From the NCBI GenBank assembly GCA_964555935.1, contig CAZKUN010000012.1, positions 13,735 through 77,734 of the forward strand: DNA of 64,000 nt, written 5' to 3'. The position numbers and the translations under genes were made by a program. The notes beneath the pieces are model-generated. The model searched no databases and was not told where the DNA came from. It worked only from the letters and a program-made list of their open reading frames with translations. The stretch comes from CAZKUN01 sp964555935 (GTDB lineage: Bacteria > Armatimonadota > Zipacnadia > Zipacnadales > VGFC01). Positions 54,148 through 63,508 of the stretch are shown one piece after another. Numbering within the stretch: the first letter of the stretch is position 1; each line of letters opens with the position of its first letter.

Positions 54148-54160
54148 GGGAGCGACGCCA

Positions 54161-55045
54161 GTGACGAGTCCCCCCTTTCTAGCGTTAATCGAGTGTCTTC
54201 GCCCGAAGCAGTGGACGAAGAACGGCTTCGCGTTTGCCGCCATCCTGTTCGCGAAGCAACTCGGCGATCCCGTCGCGCTGGCGAACGCGTTCATCGCCTT
54301 CGCGACACTGTGTCTGGGCGCGAGCGCGTGCTACCTCGTCAACGACATTGCCGACGCGGAGCGCGACCGCAAGCATCCGGACAAGTCGGGTCGGCCCATA
54401 GCTTCGGGTCGGCTCAGCCCGCGCGCAGCCGGCATCAGCGCGATCATCCTCATGGTCGCGGCGGTGTCCATATCGCTGTTCGCAAACATCAACCTCGCGC
54501 TGTGTATCAGCATCTACATCGTCCTGACGCTGGCGTATACGTTCTGGCTGAAGCACATCGTCATCATGGACGTGCTTGCCATCGCCTTCGGGTTCGTGCT
54601 GCGAGCGGTAGCCGGCGCCGTAGCTATTAAGGTTGAGATCTCGCCCTGGCTGCTGCTCTGCACGCTGCTCCTGGCGCTGTTCATGGCAATCGCCAAACGC
54701 CGCGGCGAGTTGCAGATGCTTGAGATGGCCGAGGATCACCGCGAGATCCTGGGCGAGTACAGCGAGTACCTGCTCGATCAGATGACGAGCGTGGTCACCT
54801 CGGCCGCGCTCATGGCATACTGTCTCTACACGTTCAGCGAGCGCACCCTCGACGTCGTCGGCGGCGCAAACCTCAAGTACACCATCCCATTCGTCGTGTA
54901 CGGGATCTTCCGTTACCTCTACCTCGTCCACAAGCGGGGCTTGGGCGCCGATCCCAGTCACCTGCTCATCAGTGACAAGCCACTGCTGGCGACCGTCGTG
55001 CTCTGGGCGATCGTCTCAGGCATCGTTCTTTACGTGCCCTCCTGA
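54161..55045 (+). CDS. UbiA-family prenyltransferase (decaprenyl-phosphate phosphoribosyltransferase-like)
   Basis: This is a polytopic UbiA-fold prenyltransferase of 294 aa. The first Asp-rich motif is NDIADAERDRKHPDKSGRPIASG, the second a D-x-x-S-like segment later, within eight or nine membrane helices. The opening LRPKQWTKN and the NDxxDxxxDRxHPxKxxRPIA pattern match decaprenyl-phosphate phosphoribosyltransferase of the arabinose/arabinan pathway more than UbiA or chlorophyll synthase. GTG 54161 is preferred (GGGAG upstream) over 54131. An arabinan link is supported only weakly by the GH172-type glycosidase at 30 kb. Confidence 0.9.
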   Translation: MTSPPFLALIECLRPKQWTKNGFAFAAILFAKQLGDPVALANAFIAFATLCLGASACYLVNDIADAERDRKHPDKSGRPIASGRLSPRAAGISAIILMVAAVSISLFANINLALCISIYIVLTLAYTFWLKHIVIMDVLAIAFGFVLRAVAGAVAIKVEISPWLLLCTLLLALFMAIAKRRGELQMLEMAEDHREILGEYSEYLLDQMTSVVTSAALMAYCLYTFSERTLDVVGGANLKYTIPFVVYGIFRYLYLVHKRGLGADPSHLLISDKPLLATVVLWAIVSGIVLYVPS

Positions 55046-55093
55046 AGCCGAATCCCGAACCTCAGCGGCGCCCAGCCGTTTGTATACCTCTAG

Positions 55094-55864
55094 GTGCCCG
55101 CCCGCACCGCGAGCCGGCACCCACGGAGCGATTGGTTGAAGCGTCAGAGCTTGCGCAAAGCCCTCATCATCTCGTTCCTGCTGATGCCGGTCACGCTCTA
55201 TTACATGTCGCCCGCGCTGCCCATCATGGGCGCGGCCGAAGGCATCATCGCGGGCAGCGCAATCGTGTTTGCTCTCCAGCTCATCACCGCCCTCGTGCTG
55301 GGGCGGGGCTTCTGCGGGTGGGTCTGCCCGGCAGGCGGCCTGCAAGAGGCCTGCTTCGCGGCGGTCGACAGGCGGGCCCGCGGCGGAAGATGGGATTGGG
55401 TCAAGTACCTGATCTGGGCGCCCTGGATGGCAATCATCGCCATCACGGCGATCAGGCACGTCGGGCCCTGGCATGTGGATTTCCTGTACCAGACCACCAG
55501 CGGCGTGTCGGTCATGGACGCGCAAGGCTACGTGATCTACTTTGTCGTTATCGGGCTGATCGTCGTGCTATCTCTCGCGACAGGGCGTCGGGGCTTCTGC
55601 CACTACGCGTGCTGGATGGCGCCATTCATGGTCATCGGCACGGCCGCGCGGAGTTTCGCGAGGTGGCCGGCCCTGCACTTGAGGTGCGACAAGAGCCGGT
55701 GCGTCGAGTGCAAACGCTGCACGCGCGCCTGCCCGATGAGTTTGGATGTGGACAGGATGGTCCGAGCCGAGAGCATGGACAACCTCGAGTGCATCCTGTG
55801 CGGAACGTGCGCGGACACATGCCCAACGAAGGTCATCCATTTCTCCCTGCGCGCCGGCCGTTAG
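55094..55864 (+). CDS. 4Fe-4S membrane protein (NapH/CcoG-like polyferredoxin)
   Basis: A 256-aa protein with four or five membrane helices and Cys-rich cytoplasmic loops. CGWVCPAGG and CHYACWMAPFM are the membrane-side Cys motifs of the NapH/CcoG family. Two ferredoxin motifs, CDKSRCVECKRCTRACP and CILCGTCADTCP, follow at the C-terminus. It should pass electrons across or along the cytoplasmic membrane. No nitrate-reductase or cytochrome-oxidase gene is beside it, so its electron donor and acceptor are unknown. The GTG start at 55094 is uncertain. Confidence 0.87.
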   Translation: MPARTASRHPRSDWLKRQSLRKALIISFLLMPVTLYYMSPALPIMGAAEGIIAGSAIVFALQLITALVLGRGFCGWVCPAGGLQEACFAAVDRRARGGRWDWVKYLIWAPWMAIIAITAIRHVGPWHVDFLYQTTSGVSVMDAQGYVIYFVVIGLIVVLSLATGRRGFCHYACWMAPFMVIGTAARSFARWPALHLRCDKSRCVECKRCTRACPMSLDVDRMVRAESMDNLECILCGTCADTCPTKVIHFSLRAGR

Positions 55865-55924
55865 GCGCTTCATCGCAGGAACCGGGTCGGTGTTAGTGGA
55901 ACTATCTAACCGAGGGGCTGTGGC

Positions 55925-58816
55925 ATGAGACGGAGCACGAGACGACTCATCCAGAGCAGCGCGGTGCTGGTCCTCGCGTCCATGCTGATGCCTCTGGGCG
56001 CGACTGCCGATCCCGCGGCGCCTGAACTCGGGCCGCTGGATGTCGGACTCCTCCTGCTGAAACTGAGCCCCCGCGATCTCCGCGTCAAACCCAACTACAC
56101 CGAGGACCGAGTCGGCGACGGGAAGCTGCGTCTCAACCATGTCTCCGATGGCCTGCGTAGCGTCGTGGGGTCGACTCGTGTCGCGATGGAGCTGGGCGAA
56201 GCGCTGACGACCGCGCCGAATGTCAGCCGCTCCTACGAGACGCTCGCCGGGCTGCTCGACTACGGGAGCATTGGCGTTGCCCCGCCGCCGGGCGCGCTCC
56301 ACGAGACGGCGCCGCTCGCCGTCGCGCTTCAGGATCCCGGTGGCCGCGAGGGACTCGATCCAACAGGCGAGGCGCCTGAGGGGATCTGGCGCTTGCCTCT
56401 GGAGCTAAGACAAGCTCTCGCAGAGATCGTCTACGGCACGAGCCGCGCCAACACGCTCTACGCGCGCGCCGTGCGAGGCCTCGCGCCCGAGGACGAGGCG
56501 GCCATCCGCACGGTCTTGCCCGCGCTACTTGGCCAGCAACTGCAACTCGCCGAGGCCGACGTGCTCGAGGCATTGCGGATCGCTGCAAAGCTCGACCTGC
56601 GGCCGATCCTGTCCGGGGCGGCGACCTTGCTGGGCTCAATAGAGGCCGCTCGCGAGAACCTGCGGGCCCTCTCAGCCGCAGACCAAGAGTACCTTGCGAG
56701 CCAGGCCGCGGCCCAGGAGACTGTGTACTCCGTCGATACGGAGTTTGGGGCGATTGTCATCGCGGGTACCCGGGACGATACCCACAATACCCCCGTGGCA
56801 ATTCTGCTTGACCTCGGTGGATCCGACCGGTACGAACTCGACGCCCCCGAGGACGGCACCACGCCGCCCGTGCGCGTCGTCATCGATCTGGACGGGGACG
56901 ATACTTACTCATCTCGCGCGTCGGCGGCCGTCGGTGCGAGCCTTCTAGGCATCTCATTCCTCATCGACGAAGCGGGCGCCGATCTGTACGAAACGCGCGA
57001 GACGTTGAGCTTTGGCGCGGGAATCTGCGGCGTCGGGGTCCTGATCGATCGCGATGGGGACGATCGGTACTTCGGCGATATCCTGACTCAGGGCGCCGGG
57101 ATGTTCGGTCTCGGCCTGCTGGTGGACGAAGCCGGTGACGACATCTACGACGCCGCGCTCTGCGCCCAGGGCTTCGGCTGCGTCCGAGGGATCGGCGCGC
57201 TCGTCGATGTCTCGGGAACGGACAGATACCGCGCGGGGAGCAAGTACTCGGTCTCCGCGCAGGGCGAGGCGCAGATGCTGGCGCTCTCCCAAGGATTTGG
57301 GCTGGGGCTGCGACCGTGGGCCCCCGGCGGGGTCGGCATCATCGCGGACGCGGAGGGTGGCGACAACTACATGGCCGATGCTCGATCGCAAGGCACCGGC
57401 TGGTGGTACGGGAGCGGGTTGCTCTTTGACGCCACGGGCGACGACCAGTATCAGGGCGGGCAGTTCTCCCAAGGGACAGGCAACTTCCTGGCGACGGGAC
57501 ACCTGCTCGATATGGATGGCTCGGACGGCTACGAGGCGCCGGTATTCTGTCAAGGCTTCGCGCGCGACTGGGGAATCGGCGTCCTGCGCGACGCAGCAGG
57601 CGATGACAGCTATGTCGCGACTCAGATGGCTCAAGGGGCGGCGACGCGCAACGCGATCGCCATCGCGGTCGACCTGCTCGGCGACGACACGTATTCGTCC
57701 AGGGAGGACAGCCAAGGCTACGTTCCTCCCGGCAGACACTCCAGCACCATCGGCCTGTTCGGCGACGGCGGCGGGAACGATCTGTACGCCGGTCGAAACC
57801 GCGACAACCTCTGCTGGTTCACCGGGCGACTGGGCGTGGGGATCGATGTGACTGACGGCGATCTGACCAGGGTCAAAGCCCGGGTCCGCGGCGCGGCACG
57901 CGTGCCGGGAGACTTCAATTTCGGCCCGGTGCCCATTGCCCCCGTAGCCGGGACGACCGACACCGGCGCGGAACTCGAGGCGCTCTACGAGCAGGCCACC
58001 GAGGCTGAGAACCCGGTTGACCGACAGAAGGCCATCGCCGCGCTGACGCGCATCGGCGAGGACGCGGCGGAATTCATCACGCCGAAACTAAGCGAGCGCA
58101 AGCGCGCCACCGTCGACGACGCTCGGAACGTGCTGGCCGAAATGGGCTCGCAGGCGGTGCCGGCGCTGCTCCGTGTGATGGAAGAGGGCGAGACGGAGGC
58201 CGCCGCGGCAGCCATGAAAGCGCTCGCCGACATTGGCGACCCGCGCGCAGCAAAGAAGCTCGTGGAGCAGGCGAAACACGAGCGCTGGCGAATCAGAGCA
58301 GCAGCGGCCGGTGGCATGGGCTCTCTCACTGGCGAGGACACGCGGCTGGCGCTGGAGCAACTGCTGAACGATGTTGATGAGGACGTGCGACGCAGCGCGA
58401 TCACCGCGTTGCGTCGACGCGGGTCGAGCGAATCGGCGATTGCCATCAGCGACAAGCTCGGCGATCCGGCCTTCTCGGTCCGCTTCGCCGCCGCGGATGC
58501 GCTGGTGAGCATGGGCGTTCGCTGCCCGGATCACGTCTTCTCGCTCGTCGGCGCAGGCGATCCGGCCATCCGGCTTCTGTCGATCGAGACATGTGGCCGA
58601 CTCTCCAGCACGCGGTCGGTCGACATGCTGCTCAAGCTGCTGCGAAGCGATGACTGGTCCGACCGGGCCTTCGCCTCGGCGGCGCTCTGTTATGTTGGCG
58701 CGCCGCGAGCCTGCGAGGATCTACAAGCGGCTTTGGCGGCCGAGACGAACGGACTCGTCAAGGCCAAGGCCGAGGCGGCCATCCGAGCAACGAAGTTCTG
58801 TGTTCCGAACCCCTAA
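55925..58816 (+). CDS. Exported protein with tandem DDxY repeats and C-terminal HEAT repeats
   Basis: A 963-aa secreted protein of no named family. It has a signal peptide (RLIQSSAVLVLASMLMPLGA), a helical region (about 30-285), and twelve repeats (about 290-620) of the form G-x-x-x-D-x-x-G-x-D-x-Y separated by Q/S-G-F/T-rich turns (for example RDGDDRY, EAGDDIY, ATGDDQY, AAGDDSY). The spacing of about 25-40 residues and the Asp/Gly pattern suggest a Ca-binding beta-solenoid similar to RTX proteins. HEAT-type helical repeats fill about 680-950 (PALLRVMEEGETEAAAAAMKALADIGDPRA). It is followed at 24 bp by the DUF4139 gene. Confidence 0.85.
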   Translation: MRRSTRRLIQSSAVLVLASMLMPLGATADPAAPELGPLDVGLLLLKLSPRDLRVKPNYTEDRVGDGKLRLNHVSDGLRSVVGSTRVAMELGEALTTAPNVSRSYETLAGLLDYGSIGVAPPPGALHETAPLAVALQDPGGREGLDPTGEAPEGIWRLPLELRQALAEIVYGTSRANTLYARAVRGLAPEDEAAIRTVLPALLGQQLQLAEADVLEALRIAAKLDLRPILSGAATLLGSIEAARENLRALSAADQEYLASQAAAQETVYSVDTEFGAIVIAGTRDDTHNTPVAILLDLGGSDRYELDAPEDGTTPPVRVVIDLDGDDTYSSRASAAVGASLLGISFLIDEAGADLYETRETLSFGAGICGVGVLIDRDGDDRYFGDILTQGAGMFGLGLLVDEAGDDIYDAALCAQGFGCVRGIGALVDVSGTDRYRAGSKYSVSAQGEAQMLALSQGFGLGLRPWAPGGVGIIADAEGGDNYMADARSQGTGWWYGSGLLFDATGDDQYQGGQFSQGTGNFLATGHLLDMDGSDGYEAPVFCQGFARDWGIGVLRDAAGDDSYVATQMAQGAATRNAIAIAVDLLGDDTYSSREDSQGYVPPGRHSSTIGLFGDGGGNDLYAGRNRDNLCWFTGRLGVGIDVTDGDLTRVKARVRGAARVPGDFNFGPVPIAPVAGTTDTGAELEALYEQATEAENPVDRQKAIAALTRIGEDAAEFITPKLSERKRATVDDARNVLAEMGSQAVPALLRVMEEGETEAAAAAMKALADIGDPRAAKKLVEQAKHERWRIRAAAAGGMGSLTGEDTRLALEQLLNDVDEDVRRSAITALRRRGSSESAIAISDKLGDPAFSVRFAAADALVSMGVRCPDHVFSLVGAGDPAIRLLSIETCGRLSSTRSVDMLLKLLRSDDWSDRAFASAALCYVGAPRACEDLQAALAAETNGLVKAKAEAAIRATKFCVPNP

Positions 58817-58840
58817 GTTGGCAGAGAGGAAGTTGCGTCC

Positions 58841-59935
58841 ATGCGCTGGACGACACTGCTACCGGTAATCTCAATCGCCGCCGCGGCCCATGCCGACGGC
58901 GCCGCCGTGCGACTCGCCACCACGCCCCAGCGCGAGCAGGTAGTGCTGCTGCTCGGGAAGCCCCCGGAGGCCATCGTCCGCGAGTCGCGGACCGTTTCGC
59001 TGCCCGCGGGCGAAACCAGCCTCGTGCTGGGATGGGCCGGGACGCGGCTCGTCGCCGACTCGGTGACGCTCAGCGCGGCCGATGCCGACACGCCGATCAC
59101 CATCAGCGGCCCCGTTCTGCTCGCGGATCGAGCCCAACACGCCGAGTGGACGATCACAGCGCCCGATGCGCTTGAGGCCGAACTCGTGCTGAGCTACGTG
59201 ATGCTCGAGCTAAAATGGGAGCCCCAGTATTCCATCGCCCTGACCCCCGACGCCAATACGCTCGCGCTGACGGCCGTCGCCGCGGTGACTAACCGTTCGG
59301 GCGAGGACTTTGAGGACGCGCGGATCGACCTTGGCATCGGCGCGACCCTTGAGGCCGACATCAAGCGCGACGCGACGCTGCGGGTGCCGTACATCACGGC
59401 GACCGACGTTCCGTGCAGGCTGGTGCATGTCTACAATTCAGAGGCGAGCCCCGACACCCAACTTCGACTTGAGCTGCTCAACGACCGGGACTCAGGACTA
59501 GGAGTGGCACCGCTGCCGCCAGGCAAGGCGCGGATCTTCGAGACGGTGGGCGGCCAGGAGCTGCTGATGGGCGAGGTCCGGCTGCCGCACGTGCCCGTCG
59601 GCGCGGCGCTTGAGACGAATCTCGGCACCGCCCGCGAGGTGACGGTTGAGCGACGCGTCATTGGCACGCGCCAGATCGACGTGAAGAAGGACGTCCACGG
59701 ACGCATGGCGCTCTGGAACCAGGAGGACGAGGTCAACCTGCTGATTGAGAGCCGCACGGAAACCGACGTGCTCCTGCGCATCACCGAGAAAATCGCCGGC
59801 GAGTGGCGGATGCAGAACAACTCCCATGAGTTCGAGCAGGTGGACGCCGAGCACATCGAGTTCGTGGTGCCCGTTCCCGCTCACGGCGAGCTGATCGTCC
59901 GGTACAAAGTCCGTCGCATGAACCTCACGCCGTAA
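58841..59935 (+). CDS. DUF4139-type exported protein
   Basis: The 364-aa product begins with a signal-peptide-like MRWTTLLPVISIAAAAHADG. The C-terminal two thirds match the DUF4139 pattern: LSYVMLELKWEPQYSIAL (usually W-x-P-x-Y), AAVTNRSGEDFEDARIDL, VHVYNSEAS and RYKVRRMNLTP. In most members this domain sits after DUF4140 in larger proteins of mucin/VWA-linked or cell-surface proteins; here the DUF4140 part is short. It is 28 bp before the SdiA-like gene. Confidence 0.82.
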   Translation: MRWTTLLPVISIAAAAHADGAAVRLATTPQREQVVLLLGKPPEAIVRESRTVSLPAGETSLVLGWAGTRLVADSVTLSAADADTPITISGPVLLADRAQHAEWTITAPDALEAELVLSYVMLELKWEPQYSIALTPDANTLALTAVAAVTNRSGEDFEDARIDLGIGATLEADIKRDATLRVPYITATDVPCRLVHVYNSEASPDTQLRLELLNDRDSGLGVAPLPPGKARIFETVGGQELLMGEVRLPHVPVGAALETNLGTAREVTVERRVIGTRQIDVKKDVHGRMALWNQEDEVNLLIESRTETDVLLRITEKIAGEWRMQNNSHEFEQVDAEHIEFVVPVPAHGELIVRYKVRRMNLTP

Positions 59936-59963
59936 GCGCGGCAGATTCCAGAGTCAACCACCC

Positions 59964-60805
59964 ATGAGAGCGACCATGTTGCCGATCGCGCTGCTTGTGC
60001 TGGCGCGTGTAGGCCACGCTCAGCCCGATACCGACCCGCTGAGCATCGTCTTCCCCGTCACCGGCTACGAGAACATCGACCGCGCGAACTTCCCCGAGCC
60101 GTCGGGCATCTGCTACCACCCCACCCGCAACACGCTGTACCTGGTGGGCGATGGCGGCGATGTTGCGGAATTGAGCACCGACGGCACGATCCTGAAGCAG
60201 ACCACTCTCGGCGGACGCGATTTCGAGGGGATCACGGTCGACCCCGCGACGGGTCTGGTCTACGTCGCCGTCGAGGGCGAGGACCGCATCATCGAGATCG
60301 ATCCGCTGATGCTGGAGATCACCCGCGAGTTCCCAATCGACAGAACGCTCGACGGCAAGACCCTACTCGCCGAGGGCGGTCAGGGGATCGAGGGGCTGGC
60401 CTTTCTCGCCGATGAAGCACACCCCGAGGGTGGCACGTTCCTAGTGGCCAACCAGGCGTTTACGATAGGCGAGGCGGAGGACATGTCGGCCGTCTTCGAG
60501 GTCGTCGCGCCGATCAGGACCGGCCCCGAGGCCGGCGAGGCCCCCGCGAAGATCGCGCGAGCGCTCGACCTGGGCGTGCCCGACCTTTCGGGCCTCTTCT
60601 ACGACGCGGACCGCGACCGACTGTACGTCATCAGCGATTCGAAGAACCTCTTCATGGAGGCGACCACCGACGGGCAGGTCCTCGCGGCCTACGCCTTCCC
60701 GGGCGCCAACCAGGAGGGTATCGCGCTCGACCCGGAAGGGNNNNNNNNNNCGCCCAGGACTCGGGCGGAATCCTCAAGCACAAGTGGGCGCGCGAGCCGG
60801 AGTAG
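59964..60805 (+). CDS. SdiA-regulated family exported beta-propeller protein
   Basis: The 280-aa product has a signal peptide (MLPIALLVLARVGHA) and the repeats of the SdiA-regulated/esterase-like beta-propeller family: ANFPEPSGICYHPTRNTLYLVGDGG, GRDFEGITVDPATGLVYVA, IEGLAFLAD, and GVPDLSGLFYDADRDRLYVISD. The 10-N gap at 60741-60750 lies in the last blade. After it, the frame reading AQDSGGILKHKWAREPE fits the family and ends at TAG 60803-60805, so the true missing length should be 11 or another 3n+2. The conceptual Arg/Ser-rich tail to 60821 in the other frame is not real. Confidence 0.85.
60741..60750. other. 10-N assembly gap
   Basis: Ten Ns interrupt the last blade of the SdiA-regulated-like gene. 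Family sequence (glycine, hydrophobic pair, then AQDSGG) implies that 3n+2 bases are missing rather than 10. Confidence 0.85.
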
Positions 60806-60823
60806 CCGCGCCCGGGGGTAACC

Positions 60824-61564
60824 ATGGCTTCATGCAGCGAGGCGCTGACCGGCAAGGTGGCGCTCATCACGGGGGCGGGACGCGGAATCGGTCGAGCCAT
60901 CGCGGTCTCCCTCGCGGAGGCGGGCTGCAGCATCGCCGCCGTCGCCCGTAGCACGGGCGAGATTGGCGAGACCGCCGCGCTCGTCCGCGAACGTGGCCGG
61001 GAAGCCCTCGCGCTCACCACCGATGTCGCGAGTCCGGACGATGTGGCCACCTCATTCCAGCAGGCCGTCGAAGCGCTCGGTCCCATCGACATTCTCGTCA
61101 ACAACGCCGGCTACTTCGTCCTCAAACCGATTGTCGAGACCTCGCTGGAGGACTTCGACCAGACGTTGTCGGTGAACCTGCGGGGCGTCTTCCTCTGCAC
61201 GAAGGCCGTACTGCCGAGTATGATCGAGCGCCGAGCGGGATTCATCCTCAACATAGCCTCCACATCGAGCAAGCGCTGGTATCTCGGGCAGGGCGCGTAC
61301 TGCGCGTCGAAGCACGGAGTTCTGGGCTTCAGCAAGGTCCTCGCCGAGGAGATGCGCGAGCACGGCGTGCGTGTCTCGTCCATACTGCCCGGTGGCGTGA
61401 ACACGCGCCTGGTCCAGGAGCAGCGCGACGACATCGTGGATGACGAGTGGATGGATCCCGAGGACATCGGCCAGCTTGCGGTCTTCCTGGCGACGGCGCC
61501 GCCCAAGGCGGCCATCGACGAGGTGGTCATCCGGCGCTACGCCGCGTCGCCGCTGCACAGCTAG
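60824..61564 (+). CDS. Short-chain dehydrogenase/reductase
   Basis: A 246-aa classical SDR, NAD(P)-dependent. It has the cofactor motif TGAGRGIG (near residue 16), NNAGYF, catalytic Ser in ASTSSK and the Tyr-x-x-x-Lys in YCASK. Arg residues after the first strand favour NADPH. The substrate cannot be told from sequence. It begins 18 bp after the SdiA-like gene's stop and 27 bp before the ankyrin gene. Confidence 0.93.
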   Translation: MASCSEALTGKVALITGAGRGIGRAIAVSLAEAGCSIAAVARSTGEIGETAALVRERGREALALTTDVASPDDVATSFQQAVEALGPIDILVNNAGYFVLKPIVETSLEDFDQTLSVNLRGVFLCTKAVLPSMIERRAGFILNIASTSSKRWYLGQGAYCASKHGVLGFSKVLAEEMREHGVRVSSILPGGVNTRLVQEQRDDIVDDEWMDPEDIGQLAVFLATAPPKAAIDEVVIRRYAASPLHS

Positions 61565-61591
61565 CCGCAAACCGTGGTGGAGGGTGATCTG

Positions 61592-63418
61592 GTGTCGAGT
61601 GAAGAGGTCGGACCGCAAACCCCGCCGTCTCCCATGAGCGATACGCCCGAGCAATCGCGCGCGCGGGAGCATCTCCCGTGGGCCGCGCTGCCGGTCGCGA
61701 TGGTGTTCGTCGCGCCGTCGATCGTGCACGCGTGCTGGGGGTATGGCGCGCTGGGCACTGCTGCGTCGTACGGAGTGGGTTGGTCCTACTATGTGGGTCT
61801 GATGGGCCCCCTGGTGATGGCCGGCGTTCTCTGGCCGCTGAGTCTCATCCTCATGGACCGCGTCGCGCCCCGCTGGCCACGCGCCATCCGCTGGGGCGTG
61901 GGGTTGGCCGTCGCCCGCGCGCTACTGGTCCACGACGTCTGGCGCCTGCTGCAGTACGGGTACCAGGCCCCAAGGATCCCACAGGCCATTGCCACGGCAT
62001 TGGTGGCTGGCGTCTTCGGCTTCGGACTGGGATTCCTTTGCGGCATGGGTTGCCTCTGGCGACGAGGGCTCGTCTGGAAGCTCCCGCTGCTGGCCGTTGC
62101 GTTCGAGGCGGGCATGTGGCAGGTTTACGGGCTTTTCACCCACTTCGTCTTCGCGCTCAGCACGACGACGAAACTCGGCTCCATCCACCTGCTGTCGCTG
62201 TTCGACTTCACGCCAGGCGCCGTCTGGTTGCCGATGAGCGTGCCGCTGGCGGGTGTGGTGGGATACCACGTCTGCGTGGGGCGGGGGCGCGCGGCGGACG
62301 GCGCGAAGCGGTCCGGCAGGACGAGATCGCCCCGCGAGCGGACCAAGAGGCGCGTTTGGGCCGTGGCGGCCGGGGCCGCTACGATGGCCGCCGTCATCTG
62401 GGCGCCAGGGCTCGTCAGGCAGGCACGACTCGACGGCGCCATCGAGGATGGGAATGTCGACTTGGCCGAGCGTCTTATCGACGCCGGTGCCGATGTTGAC
62501 AAGCCGGAGTTCCTGACGCGACGAACGCCGTTGATCTACTCCGCCATCTGGGACGAGGCCGAATCGGCGCGCCTGTTGCTGGGGAAGGGGGCGGACCCGG
62601 ACGCCACGGACCGACCGTGGGGCGCGACGGCACTTCACTACGCAACCAACGACGGACACGCGGATGTGGTGAGAGCGTTGCTCGAGGGTGGGGCGGATCC
62701 CGACATCGGTAACGCCGAGGAGTTCGACCAGTACACTCGCGGCCCCGGCAACACGCCGCTGCATCTGGCCACACGGGAGGGGCACTTCGAGTGCATTCGC
62801 GCGTTGCTGGCAGGCGGCGCCCACGTCGACGCCCGGAACCTGCCGGGCGACACGCCGCTAACCACTGCCATCAGCAGAGGAGACCTGACCTCTGTGGGAA
62901 TTCTGCTTGAGAACGGCGCCGATCCGGCGCTGTCTCGAGTGTCCGGACAATTGCCATTGCAGACCGCGATGCGGCGCGGTAACTGGAAGATCGCCGCGCT
63001 ACTCGTCGCGGCCGGCGCCGACCCGAATGAGCCGACATCAGGCGGTGAGACAGTGCTGCACGTCGCCCTTCGACAGAAGCAGCACGACCTGGCGCTCAGA
63101 TTGCTGGAGAACGGGGCGGACGTTTCCGGACCCGACGCGCGCGGATTCACGCCCCCGCGCCACGTCATCATATACGGTGATTCGCCGGGAGTGTTAGAGG
63201 CCCTGGCGGATGCGGGCAGCGACATGCACATTAAAGGCCCCGATGGGCGGACGCTGCTGCACTACGCGGCATACTACGGCCGGGCCGAATGCGCGCGAGT
63301 GCTCATCGAGCGGGGAGCGGACGTGACGGCAAGGGACGACGAGGGCAAGACACCGCTCGACATCGCCCGCGCCGACCCGCGCAGGAAGGCGGTCGTCGAG
63401 GTGCTGGAGGGCGACTGA
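61592..63418 (+). CDS. Membrane-anchored ankyrin-repeat protein
   Basis: The 608-aa product starts at GTG 61592, with GGAGG 8 bases upstream; the frame is open to 61574. Six or seven membrane helices fill residues about 30-255 (ALPVAMVFVAPSIVHACWG, YVGLMGPLVMAGVLWPLSLIL, and others). Another helix (VWAVAAGAATMAAVIWAPGLV) then precedes about nine ankyrin repeats from residue 285 to the end (for example TPLHLATREGHFECIRALLAGGAHVDARN). The ankyrin part would lie on the side of the last helix. Such proteins bind partners; none is identified. It ends the plus-strand run. Confidence 0.9.
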   Translation: MSSEEVGPQTPPSPMSDTPEQSRAREHLPWAALPVAMVFVAPSIVHACWGYGALGTAASYGVGWSYYVGLMGPLVMAGVLWPLSLILMDRVAPRWPRAIRWGVGLAVARALLVHDVWRLLQYGYQAPRIPQAIATALVAGVFGFGLGFLCGMGCLWRRGLVWKLPLLAVAFEAGMWQVYGLFTHFVFALSTTTKLGSIHLLSLFDFTPGAVWLPMSVPLAGVVGYHVCVGRGRAADGAKRSGRTRSPRERTKRRVWAVAAGAATMAAVIWAPGLVRQARLDGAIEDGNVDLAERLIDAGADVDKPEFLTRRTPLIYSAIWDEAESARLLLGKGADPDATDRPWGATALHYATNDGHADVVRALLEGGADPDIGNAEEFDQYTRGPGNTPLHLATREGHFECIRALLAGGAHVDARNLPGDTPLTTAISRGDLTSVGILLENGADPALSRVSGQLPLQTAMRRGNWKIAALLVAAGADPNEPTSGGETVLHVALRQKQHDLALRLLENGADVSGPDARGFTPPRHVIIYGDSPGVLEALADAGSDMHIKGPDGRTLLHYAAYYGRAECARVLIERGADVTARDDEGKTPLDIARADPRRKAVVEVLEGD

Positions 63419-63449
63419 CCGGGGGACTCATGTGGTCTGTACAAGAGAA

Positions 63450-63482
63450 ACGGGCGAGCGCCCTCGAAGGGTGCTCGCCCGT
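63450..63482. terminator. Bidirectional hairpin between convergent ankyrin and pilin-like genes
   Basis: A 10-bp stem ACGGGCGAGC with its complement, extended by an inner CCCT/GGG stem, encloses a 4-base loop. It lies between the two stops (63418 and 63509). On the minus strand the following bases are TTTCTCTTG, a short T-rich run that favours termination of the pilin-like gene. Confidence 0.65.
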
Positions 63483-63508
63483 TGTCACTCAACCAACCCC
63501 TGCCCGAA

